From an uncultured Candidatus Actinomarina sp. (lineage in GTDB: Bacteria > Actinomycetota > Acidimicrobiia > Actinomarinales > Actinomarinaceae): a DNA stretch of 44,589 nt. Positions 37,360 through 44,589 of this stretch are shown piece after piece. Position 1 is the first letter of the stretch, and each line of letters begins with the position of its first letter. Made by a program: the position numbers and the translations under genes. The stretch spans positions 1 through 44,589 of the forward strand of contig CACNFT010000006.1 in NCBI GenBank assembly GCA_902619825.1, read 5' to 3'. The notes beneath the pieces are model-generated. The model saw only the letters and a list, made by a program, of their open reading frames with translations. It was not told where the DNA came from and ran no database searches.

Positions 37360-38238
37360 ATTATTGATGGAGTAATTGATATTGGTGGGAACTCAGCAAG
37401 GTTCGCTATTTATGAGAATGAGGAATTAATATTTTCTGACAAATTATGGCCTTTGCTTGGACGTGAAATTACAAAGCATGGATTGTTAAGAGAAAAGAAG
37501 ATAACAAAATTATCAAGAGAGTTAAAAGCTGTTCTTGATCTTTTAAATAAGAAATTTAACCAGTCTATCGAGTGGAATATATTAGGTACAAGTCCTTTTA
37601 GAAGAGCTGAAAATGGATTAAATGCCTTTAATGATTTAAAATCTGAATTGAATCTTTATGGCAAAATTTTAACACCTGAACAAGAAGGTACCTTTTCGTA
37701 TAAAGCTGTTCATAGATTAATCGATGATTCTGAAAAACTTGTTATCGATATTGGTGGTGGAAGTACTGAATTTACCGTAAGAAATGATAATGCTTACAAT
37801 GTGAAAAGTTTTAAATTTGGTACGTCAGATATTAGAAATATAATTGGAGGCCCTCCTTACTTTGATGATGAAAAAAAGAGTGCAAAAAAATTTATAGAAA
37901 AACAATTTGCCAATTTAGAAAGTACGTACTTTAAAAATAATGTTATTTTTTGTGGAGGTTCTGCTAGAAATTTATACCAGGTTTTTACAAATGGAAATAA
38001 TCTAGATAGAGAATATCTTTATGAATTAAATCGTGAAAATATTATTCATTCTTTAAACAAAATTGAAATGATGTCTTTAGATGAATTAATTAATCTGGGG
38101 TACATTAATAAATATAGAGCAGAAGTTTTATATTCAGGAATATATGTTATTTATGTTATCTTGGAGATTTTAAGTTTAGAAAGAATTAAGATCTCACCAT
38201 TAGGAATTAGAGATGGATTTATACTAAGTTTAAGATAA
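37360..38238 (+). CDS. ppx: Exopolyphosphatase (Ppx/GppA family) with probable ATT start
   Basis: Ppx/GppA enzymes remove terminal phosphates from polyphosphate or pppGpp. The family's N-terminal nucleotide-binding motif is visible as VIDIGGNSAR (37375-37404), and the second as VIDIGGGSTEF. The C-terminal SPLGIRDGF is also typical. The first ATG/GTG/TTG in frame is a TTG at 37453, downstream of the essential first motif. Upstream, the frame is open back to a stop at 37354-37356 with only ATT ATT ATT GAT before the motif. AAAAGGAT (37347-37354) is a good ribosome binding site, so an ATT codon (37357, 37360 or 37363) is the probable start. I chose 37360 for spacing. The protein is then about 292 residues. 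Confidence 0.85.
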   Translation: MIDGVIDIGGNSARFAIYENEELIFSDKLWPLLGREITKHGLLREKKITKLSRELKAVLDLLNKKFNQSIEWNILGTSPFRRAENGLNAFNDLKSELNLYGKILTPEQEGTFSYKAVHRLIDDSEKLVIDIGGGSTEFTVRNDNAYNVKSFKFGTSDIRNIIGGPPYFDDEKKSAKKFIEKQFANLESTYFKNNVIFCGGSARNLYQVFTNGNNLDREYLYELNRENIIHSLNKIEMMSLDELINLGYINKYRAEVLYSGIYVIYVILEILSLERIKISPLGIRDGFILSLR

Positions 38239-38239
38239 A

Positions 38240-38272
38240 TTTACTTTTTGCATTCTTTATTTTACTTTTTCA
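38240..38272 (+). promoter_or_regulatory. Possible PHO-box-like repeats before the phosphatase gene
   Basis: TTTACTTTTT occurs at 38240-38249 and again at 38261-38270, 21 bases (about two helical turns) apart. The core TTTACTTT equals that of the repeats before pstS. The region is very T-rich, so chance is possible. Confidence 0.25.
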
Positions 38273-38298
38273 CTTGGTTTTGACTTTAAAATTAATTT

Positions 38299-39093
38299 AT
38301 GTATAGTTTTAAATTTGATAATTTTGTTGATGAATTAGTAAAAAAGGTAAATGAAACCTCACTCAATGGCTTTTACAAACCATATAATATTCGCATTAAA
38401 GATGATGGTTCTATTGTTACAGATGTAGATATATTAGTTGAAAAGAATATAAGAGAAATTTTAAGCAATTATTTTCCAGAGGACTCAATATTTGGTGAAG
38501 AGTTGGGTTTTACAAAAGGAAATAGTTCAAGAGTTTGGATTATAGACCCAATTGATGGAACAACCGCTTTTTCTCAGAGAAGGCCAGAATGGGGGACTTT
38601 AATTGCCTCATACGAAAATACTATTTTGGACACAGGAATTGTTATCTGTCCAATTCAAGATATCTATGTTGCCGTAATGAAAAATAAATTAATTAGAGCA
38701 ACGTTTGATCATACTTTAGATATTTCTTCATCAAAGAAAATTTCAGTAATGATAGAAAAAAATATAAATGTTGAAAAATCAATTTCTAATTTTGATTTTT
38801 CTAAATTACATACCCACATTACTAAACAACAATTTTGTAAAGATATCATTTCCCTTGGATTTTCAGATTTTGATGCAATAGTTTTCTATGCACCATTTCC
38901 TCATGATAGGTTACCTTATGAACCAATCCTTAAAGAGATTGGAGGAACAATAAGTGACTTAGAAGGCAATGAAATTGATTTAATTAAAGAAGATGTAGTT
39001 TGTCTAGCAACAAAATCTGAAGAAGTAAAAAGAATCATAGTAAAAAATCAAAATTTTCAAAAGGAAGAAATCAAAGATAGATTAACTACCTAA
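38299..39093 (+). CDS. Inositol monophosphatase-family phosphatase
   Basis: The 264-residue protein has the metal-binding motifs of the family: TDVD (about 41-44), GEE (66-68) and IIDPIDGTT (81-89, with D83 and D86). The usual C-terminal WDxAAG becomes HDRLPYEPILKEIGG, with the catalytic Asp kept. Members hydrolyse inositol-1-phosphate, fructose-1,6-bisphosphate, PAP or histidinol phosphate; in actinobacteria HisN is a common member. The substrate cannot be decided. It stands after a 60-base gap that holds repeats resembling those before pstS, and it converges with the channel gene two bases away. Confidence 0.82.
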   Translation: MYSFKFDNFVDELVKKVNETSLNGFYKPYNIRIKDDGSIVTDVDILVEKNIREILSNYFPEDSIFGEELGFTKGNSSRVWIIDPIDGTTAFSQRRPEWGTLIASYENTILDTGIVICPIQDIYVAVMKNKLIRATFDHTLDISSSKKISVMIEKNINVEKSISNFDFSKLHTHITKQQFCKDIISLGFSDFDAIVFYAPFPHDRLPYEPILKEIGGTISDLEGNEIDLIKEDVVCLATKSEEVKRIIVKNQNFQKEEIKDRLTT

Positions 39094-39095
39094 TA

Positions 39096-39755
39096 TTAGT
39101 TTTTAATTAGTTGCTCAATAAATTTTTTAATAAGTGAAGCTAAGGATGCTCCAACTATTGGTCCAAGTATATATAAATCTAAACTTAAAAAATTTCCTTT
39201 TACAATCATTGGTCCAAGACTACGTGCTGGATTTAATGAACCACCAGTAAGATCTCCAATCAAGAATGCACTTATTGCAACAATCCCACCAATTGCTATT
39301 CCATCATAAAAATTTTGTTTTTTTGTAACAAGAAAAATTACGGTCATCAGTAAGAATGTAAAGAAGATTTCTAACAAGTAAGCATTTAAATCAGAAGTAT
39401 TTTTAATAGTTAAACCCAATGAGTTGTTAAGGCCAAACATTAATAAGTGAATGTATGATGCAATTAAGGCTCCAAATAATTGTATTGAAATATATAAAAA
39501 AGCGTCAGTTAATTTAATTTTTTTATCAATCAAAAATCCTATTGTTACACCTGGATTAAAATGGGCCCCCGAATATTTACCGAATATATAAACCATACAT
39601 GCAATTGATCCTCCAAAAGATATAGGGATAAATATTTTATTGAATTCCATAATTTCTGAAAGGATAATAGAACCACACCCAATAAAAACTAAAACAAATG
39701 TACCTAAAAATTCTGCTATTAAAGCATACCGGATTTTATAAATGTTAGATTCCAT
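39096..39755 (-). CDS. Aquaporin/MIP-family channel
   Basis: The 219-residue protein has six membrane spans and the two half-helix loops of the family. The first reads SGAHFNPGVT, with NPG instead of NPA; the second is the regular GGSLNPARSLGP. This layout suits water or small neutral solutes; aquaporin and glycerol-facilitator types cannot be separated by eye. The gene converges on the phosphatase gene and is divergent from the NAMPT gene, with which it shares an 83-base AT-rich upstream region. Confidence 0.9.
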   Translation of the reverse strand: MESNIYKIRYALIAEFLGTFVLVFIGCGSIILSEIMEFNKIFIPISFGGSIACMVYIFGKYSGAHFNPGVTIGFLIDKKIKLTDAFLYISIQLFGALIASYIHLLMFGLNNSLGLTIKNTSDLNAYLLEIFFTFLLMTVIFLVTKKQNFYDGIAIGGIVAISAFLIGDLTGGSLNPARSLGPMIVKGNFLSLDLYILGPIVGASLASLIKKFIEQLIKN

Positions 39756-39785
39756 TTATATTTTTATAATTTTTTTCATATAGTT

Positions 39786-39803
39786 ATTCTAAAAAAATAG
39801 AAT
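39786..39803. promoter_or_regulatory. Small inverted repeat in the divergent intergenic region
   Basis: ATTCTA (39786-39791) and TAGAAT (39798-39803) flank six A residues. It lies between two divergent genes and could be an operator, but a six-base A/T arm is weak evidence. Confidence 0.2.
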
Positions 39804-39838
39804 TAAACATACGGTAAAAATCAAAAATTAGCTTATGC

Positions 39839-41233
39839 ATGAATACAAAAAAATATAATTTTATACTTGATGTAGATTCTTATAAAGTTTCACATTTTAA
39901 ACAATACCCAAAAAGTACTCAGAATTTATCAGCATATATTGAAGCAAGGGATTTAAATAATCAAGAACTTGTATTTTTTGGCCTCCAAGCCTTTATTAAG
40001 AAGTATCTGTTAAATCCTATAACCATGGAAGATATTAATGAAGCAGAACAGTTTTATATGGATCATATAGGGATATTTAATCGTCAAGACTGGGAGTACA
40101 TTTTAAATCAGCATAATGGATTTCTTCCGTTAGAAATTCAATCAATTGATGAAGGAAGTATAGTTGATAACCCTATTCCACTAGTTCAGATAGTGAATAC
40201 TGATATTAAAGTTCCATGGCTTGTTTCATATATTGAAACAGCTCTTTTAAGGGCTATTTGGTATCCAACTACTGTATCGACAATTTCCAGAGAAATAAAA
40301 AAAATAATAAATCATTATTTATCTATAACTTCAACTAAGTATGAAGAAGATTTACCATTTAAGCTTCATGATTTTGGCGCAAGAGGAGTATCTAGTTTAG
40401 AATCATCACAAATTGGAGGAGCAGCACACCTTATAAATTTTCTTGGCTCTGATACTGTTGAGGGAGCAATATTTTTAAGAGATTATTATTCGGGAGAAGA
40501 CATATCTTACTCAATTCCTGCCTCGGAACATTCAACAATTACTTCCTGGGGAGAAGAAAATGAATTAGAAGCTCATGAAAATGTTATTGATATTTTCTTG
40601 AAAGAAGATGGTAAAGTTGCTGCTTCGGTTATTGATTCATACAATACTTTTGATACAGCAACAAATATTATCTCTAATGAACTCAAATCAAAAATTATTA
40701 ATTCTGGTGGAAGGCTTGTAGTTAGGCCAGACTCAGGAGATTTACCTGAAACGATTATTAAGTTATTAGATATATTATCAAATGAAAAAAACTTTGGATT
40801 TTTATGGAATGATAAAGGGTATAAAGAGCTACCTGATTACATAAGAGTCATTCAAGGTGATGGAGTAGACAAAGATGTTATTAATGAAATTCTTTTATCA
40901 ATGCAGAAGAACAAGTATTCAGCAAATAACATTACTTTCGGTATGGGAGGTTCATTGTTGCAAAAAGTCGATAGAGATACTTTTTCATTTGCCATGAAAG
41001 TTTCTGCATTACATGACGGTGTGGCGTGGAGAGATGTTTACAAAAAACCGATAACAGACAAATCAAAAAATTCTAGAGGAGGGCGTTTTGCAATAATGAA
41101 GAATCAAAAAATTAAGATTATTTCAGAAGATAAAGAAATTCAAAATAATTTGTTAAAAAAAAGATATGAAAACGGCAAATTGTTTAATGAAATATTCTTA
41201 GATGAGATAAGATTAAACGCTGCCCTTAGTTAA
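39839..41233 (+). CDS. nadV: Nicotinamide phosphoribosyltransferase
   Basis: NAMPT/NadV makes nicotinamide mononucleotide from nicotinamide and PRPP for NAD salvage. The 464-residue protein starts with the family's DVDSYKVSHFKQYP. It contains HDFGARGVSSLES, the IPASEHST loop, VVRPDSGD, IQGDGVD and FGMGGSLLQKVDRDT, all typical. The C-terminal end overlaps korB by eight bases on the opposite strand. This one-step salvage route is patchily distributed in bacteria. Confidence 0.95.
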   Translation: MNTKKYNFILDVDSYKVSHFKQYPKSTQNLSAYIEARDLNNQELVFFGLQAFIKKYLLNPITMEDINEAEQFYMDHIGIFNRQDWEYILNQHNGFLPLEIQSIDEGSIVDNPIPLVQIVNTDIKVPWLVSYIETALLRAIWYPTTVSTISREIKKIINHYLSITSTKYEEDLPFKLHDFGARGVSSLESSQIGGAAHLINFLGSDTVEGAIFLRDYYSGEDISYSIPASEHSTITSWGEENELEAHENVIDIFLKEDGKVAASVIDSYNTFDTATNIISNELKSKIINSGGRLVVRPDSGDLPETIIKLLDILSNEKNFGFLWNDKGYKELPDYIRVIQGDGVDKDVINEILLSMQKNKYSANNITFGMGGSLLQKVDRDTFSFAMKVSALHDGVAWRDVYKKPITDKSKNSRGGRFAIMKNQKIKIISEDKEIQNNLLKKRYENGKLFNEIFLDEIRLNAALS

Positions 41234-42242
41234 CTTCCCAAGTTCCTAAAGAACGAATAAGCTTATCAAGTTCTCCTTCACCTTTTTGTTCAATAGATGA
41301 GTCAATTTGTTCTCTGACTTCATCATTGTAAGTATCTCTTTCAACTTGTCTAAAGATACCTACTGGTGTTGGCCCATAAGGCCCATGAGACAATCTTGAT
41401 AATGAAAAAGCAATTGAAGGGTTATCTTTTGTAATGTCATGAACATAAATCTCACTATCATCTATTTCTGATCTTTTGACAATGACTGCTTCTCCATCAC
41501 GAATTGTTACAGCATTCTCATCTTCTGCCCCAAAGATAACTTTCTCACCATGTTTAAGATTTATACGATTTGCTATTTTTCCTTCCTTTGAAGTTAACTG
41601 CTCAAAAGCTTTGTCATTAAACACATTACAGTTTTGATAAATCTCAACATAAGCTGAACCCTCATGTTCAGATGCTGCTCGTAGTACCTCTGCTGTAAGA
41701 TCTCTATCCATATCAATTGACCTTGCAACAAATGATGCCTCAGCTCCTAAGGCTAAACTCATTGGGTTTAGTGGAAGCTCTACAGAACCAAAGGGAGAAG
41801 ATTTTGTTTTCTTTCCTTCTTCACTGGTAGGGGAATACTGTCCTTTGGTAAGTCCATATATTTGATTATTGAACATTAAAATCTTCATATTTACATTTCT
41901 TCTTAGTGCATGAATTAAGTGGTTTCCTCCAATAGATAGTGCGTCACCATCTCCAGATACTACCCAAACTGAAAGATCTGGGTTAGATGCACTTACTCCA
42001 GTAGCTACTGCAGGAGCACGACCATGGATAGAATGTAAACCGTATGTGTTCATGTAGTAAGGAAATCTTGCTGCACAACCAATGCCAGATACAAACACAA
42101 TATTTTCTTTTCTGATACCTAATTCAGTCATAAAGTTTTGCACTGAAGCAAGAATTGTATAATCACCACACCCAGGGCACCATTTAACCTCTTGGTCACT
42201 AGCAAAGTCAGCTCTTTTATATGAGAGAGGAATTTTACTCAT
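41226..42242 (-). CDS. korB: 2-oxoacid:ferredoxin oxidoreductase beta subunit
   Basis: KorB binds thiamine diphosphate and a 4Fe-4S cluster and, with KorA, oxidises a 2-oxoacid (probably 2-oxoglutarate) to the acyl-CoA, passing electrons to ferredoxin. The 338 residues carry CPGCGDY (C22, C25) and GDGDALSIGGNH for thiamine diphosphate. The FPYYMNTYGLHSIHGRAPAVATG segment matches the family. It begins inside the end of korA (eight-base overlap). Confidence 0.94.
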   Translation of the reverse strand: MSKIPLSYKRADFASDQEVKWCPGCGDYTILASVQNFMTELGIRKENIVFVSGIGCAARFPYYMNTYGLHSIHGRAPAVATGVSASNPDLSVWVVSGDGDALSIGGNHLIHALRRNVNMKILMFNNQIYGLTKGQYSPTSEEGKKTKSSPFGSVELPLNPMSLALGAEASFVARSIDMDRDLTAEVLRAASEHEGSAYVEIYQNCNVFNDKAFEQLTSKEGKIANRINLKHGEKVIFGAEDENAVTIRDGEAVIVKRSEIDDSEIYVHDITKDNPSIAFSLSRLSHGPYGPTPVGIFRQVERDTYNDEVREQIDSSIEQKGEGELDKLIRSLGTWEVN

Positions 42243-44589
42243 CAGTCTTTACTTCCTCTTTTTTCTCTTCCTCTACCTTGTTTCTTTCTTCATCAATGTC
42301 TTGAACAAGTTCTTTATTCTCAGGCATATTCTCATCAACTTTTTCAATAATTCTCTCAGTCACTCTTTCAGTGACCCTTTCGACAACTCTCTCTACTACA
42401 GGTTCTTGAGCTTCTGCTGCTGGTTCTTCAGATGTATCTGATTTTACTTCTTCAACAACTGGCTCTTCTTCAACAACTGGCTCTTCTTCAAGAACTGGTT
42501 CTTGTTCAACAACTGGTTCTTGGGTTTCTGCTGCTGGTTTATCTGCACTCATTTCTTCTAAAACTTGCTCAACAGGTATACCTAATGCTTTTGCACGTGC
42601 TTCAGCAGATCTCATTATGAGGTGTTCTGGTATTCCAACCTCTTCAACTACAGGTTCTTCCTCAGCTACAACCTCTTCAACTACAGGTTCTTCCTCAGCT
42701 ACAACTTCTTCTACGATAGGCTCGAGTTTTGTACCAAAAGAGTTTATGAGAGATTCGATTTTTTCTTCTAATTCTTGAGCTGTAAAAGGTAAACCTTCAA
42801 CTTTATTGATTCCGACAGTATCGACAAGATAACGTGCACGTAAAAGTTTTGACAATTGGCCAGTGTTTAATTCAGGGACAATGATGTTTTTAAATTGACT
42901 CAAAACTTCAGCTGTGTTGTCTGGGAAAGGATTGATGTGTGTGAAGTGTGCACTTGCTACCTTTACACCTTTTGAATTGAGTCTGTTTACAGCTTGTGTG
43001 ATACCACCAAAAGTTGATCCCCAACCCAAAATGAGAGTATCTGATGATATGTCTCCATTTATTTCAAGTGGGTCAATATCATTTGCTATATTTTCAATTT
43101 TCCATGCTCTCATATCTGTCATGTATTGGTGATTATCAGTGTCATAAGAAACATTTCCAGTTCCATCTTCTTTTTCTAATCCACCTACACGATGCTCTAA
43201 TCCTGGTACTCCAGGAATAGCCCATGGTCGAGCATTAGTTTCGTAATCTCTAAAAAATGGTAAAAACCCATCTTCAGTGTTGTAAGTCGTGGTTAAATTT
43301 GTTCCCAATTCATCAAGGTTTTCAATCTCAGGTAGTTTCCAAGGCTCAGAACCTGTAGCAACATAGTTGTCTGACAATAAAATAACGGGTGTCATATATT
43401 TAAGAGCAATACGTGTTGCCTCAAACGCTGCATAGAAAGCATGAGATGGGGATTTAGCTGCAACTACTGGTAAAGGAGCCTCTCCATGGCGTCCATACAT
43501 TGCAAACATTAGATCAGACTGTTCTGGTTTTGTAGGTAGTCCCGTTGATGGCCCACCCCTTTGAACATTAACTACTACTAAAGGCAATTCTGCAGAAAGG
43601 GCTAAAGATATGGTTTCACTTTTTAGAGCAAGACCTGGTCCACTGGTTCCTGTAACTGCAAGCTTTCCTGTAAAGGAAGCACCTACTGCTGCTGCAGCAG
43701 CTGCAATTTCATCTTCAGCTTGGAAAGTCAACACATTGAAATTTTTGTGTTTTGATAACTCATGCAATATATCTGATGCAGGAGTAATAGGATAACTTCC
43801 GTAAAACAGATCGAGATTAGCTTTTTTAGCACCCGCAATAAGACCCCAACTTAAACCGATATTTCCATTTATATTGGTATACTCTCCAGCTGGTAATGAG
43901 GCCTTATCTACTTTATAAGTATGGTGAAATGCCTCAACTGTAATACCAAAGTTGTATCCAGTCTTGAGTGCTTTTATGTTTGCTTTTGCGACTTCTGGTA
44001 GATTTTTGAATTTCTCGTTTATCCAATTTTCAGTATCTTTTAGATCTCTGTTAAAAGTCCATGAAATTAAACCAAGAGCTATCATATTTTTAGAACGTAA
44101 AACTGCTCTTCCAGGTAAATCAAATTCCTCCAAAGCTTCCTTTGTTAGTTTTTCCATTGGGACTTGAAAAATTCTATATCCATCAAGTTCCTCAGATTCT
44201 CTAGGATCTATCTCATAACCTGCTTTTTTAATATTTTTTTCATCAAAAGCATCTTCGTTTAATATCAACATTCCGTTTGGTGTTAAATCTTGTAGGTGAG
44301 CTTTCAAAGCAGCAGGGTTCATAGCAACTAAAACATCAGGGGCATCTCCTGGTGTCAAAATATCAAAGTCAGCAATTTGAACTTGGAAGGAAGATACACC
44401 TGCAACTGTTCCTTGAGGAGCCCTAATTTCAGCAGGAAACGCTGGCAAAGTAGCAAGATCGTTTCCAAATAAAGCAGAAGTGTCTGTGAATCTAGTACCA
44501 ACTAATTGCATACCATCACCTGAATCACCAGCAAAACGAATGGTAACGGCTGGTATAGACTCAACAGTTTTATTTTCTATGCTTACTTC
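42235..44589 (-). CDS. korA: 2-oxoacid:ferredoxin oxidoreductase alpha subunit, gamma-alpha fusion, with long acidic tail; 5' end missing
   Basis: The frame is open to the right edge: AGDSGDGMQ, the start of the gamma domain, begins at 44532, upstream of the first internal ATG (44511). The true start therefore lies at or beyond the edge. The order is the gamma domain (to about residue 190 from 44511), the alpha domain with YPITPASDILHEL, TSGPGLALKSE and the C-terminal transketolase-like part to about residue 580. A tail of about 180 residues follows, made of EEPVVEE repeats, with a short helix-like insert (IPEHLIMRSAEARAKALG) and a charged end (VERVTERVTERIIEKV). The tail is not part of the usual enzyme. 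It overlaps korB by eight bases. Confidence 0.92.
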   Translation of the reverse strand, partial: EVSIENKTVESIPAVTIRFAGDSGDGMQLVGTRFTDTSALFGNDLATLPAFPAEIRAPQGTVAGVSSFQVQIADFDILTPGDAPDVLVAMNPAALKAHLQDLTPNGMLILNEDAFDEKNIKKAGYEIDPRESEELDGYRIFQVPMEKLTKEALEEFDLPGRAVLRSKNMIALGLISWTFNRDLKDTENWINEKFKNLPEVAKANIKALKTGYNFGITVEAFHHTYKVDKASLPAGEYTNINGNIGLSWGLIAGAKKANLDLFYGSYPITPASDILHELSKHKNFNVLTFQAEDEIAAAAAAVGASFTGKLAVTGTSGPGLALKSETISLALSAELPLVVVNVQRGGPSTGLPTKPEQSDLMFAMYGRHGEAPLPVVAAKSPSHAFYAAFEATRIALKYMTPVILLSDNYVATGSEPWKLPEIENLDELGTNLTTTYNTEDGFLPFFRDYETNARPWAIPGVPGLEHRVGGLEKEDGTGNVSYDTDNHQYMTDMRAWKIENIANDIDPLEINGDISSDTLILGWGSTFGGITQAVNRLNSKGVKVASAHFTHINPFPDNTAEVLSQFKNIIVPELNTGQLSKLLRARYLVDTVGINKVEGLPFTAQELEEKIESLINSFGTKLEPIVEEVVAEEEPVVEEVVAEEEPVVEEVGIPEHLIMRSAEARAKALGIPVEQVLEEMSADKPAAETQEPVVEQEPVLEEEPVVEEEPVVEEVKSDTSEEPAAEAQEPVVERVVERVTERVTERIIEKVDENMPENKELVQDIDEERNKVEEEKKEEVKTDE
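42448..42702 (-). repeat. Short tandem repeats coding the acidic tail of korA
   Basis: An exact 33-base unit occurs twice in tandem at 42637-42669 and 42670-42702 (encoding VVAEEEPVVEE-type units). Degenerate 18-base units (TTCTTCAACAACTGGCTC type) run from about 42448 to 42522. Both periods are multiples of three. Confidence 0.85.

Noticed and set aside
37453-38238. ppx starting at TTG 37453
   Set aside because: This would remove the conserved DIGGNSAR nucleotide-binding motif, which is intact in the open frame just upstream.
42235-44511. korA starting at the ATG at 44511
   Set aside because: The conserved AGDSGDG precedes this ATG in frame and the frame continues to the window edge, so the ATG is internal.

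Overview
The window reads as one contiguous piece of a small, AT-rich actinobacterial genome. Three things point to a streamlined marine member of the Acidimicrobiia/'Candidatus Actinomarina' kind. The gene order hom-thrC-(...)-rho-rpmE-DUF1385-prfA-prmC-tsaC-glyA-atp is typical of Actinobacteria. A class E-type sortase and an LAxTG-type sorting signal are present. Secreted proteins carry long poly-threonine stalks, and genes are very tightly packed at low G+C. The taxon is an inference from synteny and style, since no rRNA or tRNA gene was found.

Layout. (1) 3-2108: the 3' part of a secreted metzincin-type metalloprotease gene. (2) 2152-4737: hom and thrC (threonine synthesis). (3) 4738-14144: a surface-protein island with a 2145-residue repeat protein that ends in its own sortase domain, a TetR regulator, a multi-spanning membrane protein with a threonine stalk, and a stalked HExxH protease. 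The island sits where many actinobacteria carry thrB. (4) 14159-20517: rho, a zinc-free type L31, DUF1385, release factor 1 and its methyltransferase, tsaC and glyA. (5) 20510-27344: a complete F-type ATP synthase operon in the order Z-I-B-E-F-H-A-G-D-C, with a short epsilon subunit, followed by a PIG-L/LmbE zinc deacetylase. (6) 28198-38238: a phosphate and polyphosphate cluster. It starts with an 11-bp-period PHO-box-like promoter and a tandem double-domain PstS lipoprotein. After a strong hairpin come pstC-pstA-pstB-phoU-response regulator-kinase-ppk-sixA-ppx, nearly all overlapping or within a few bases. (7) 38299-41233: an inositol-monophosphatase-family phosphatase, a convergent aquaporin-family channel and a nicotinamide phosphoribosyltransferase. 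(8) 41226-44589 on the minus strand: korB and korA (2-oxoacid:ferredoxin oxidoreductase). korA runs off the right edge and has a long acidic repetitive tail.

How the genes fit together. Region 6 looks like a coupled unit for phosphate uptake, sensing and storage as polyphosphate. Regions 4 and 5 are core translation and energy genes. Region 3 is the accessory part and holds the most unusual protein: a surface repeat region, an LADTG sorting motif, a membrane span, a cytoplasmic coiled-coil-like linker, a second membrane span and an intact sortase catalytic domain in a single reading frame with consistent topology.

No stretch over 300 bases lacks a gene. The larger gaps (4738-4827, 14145-14257, 28175-28270, 30128-30220, 39756-39838) hold only regulatory-looking sequence. 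No insertion sequence, CRISPR array, tRNA or rRNA was seen.
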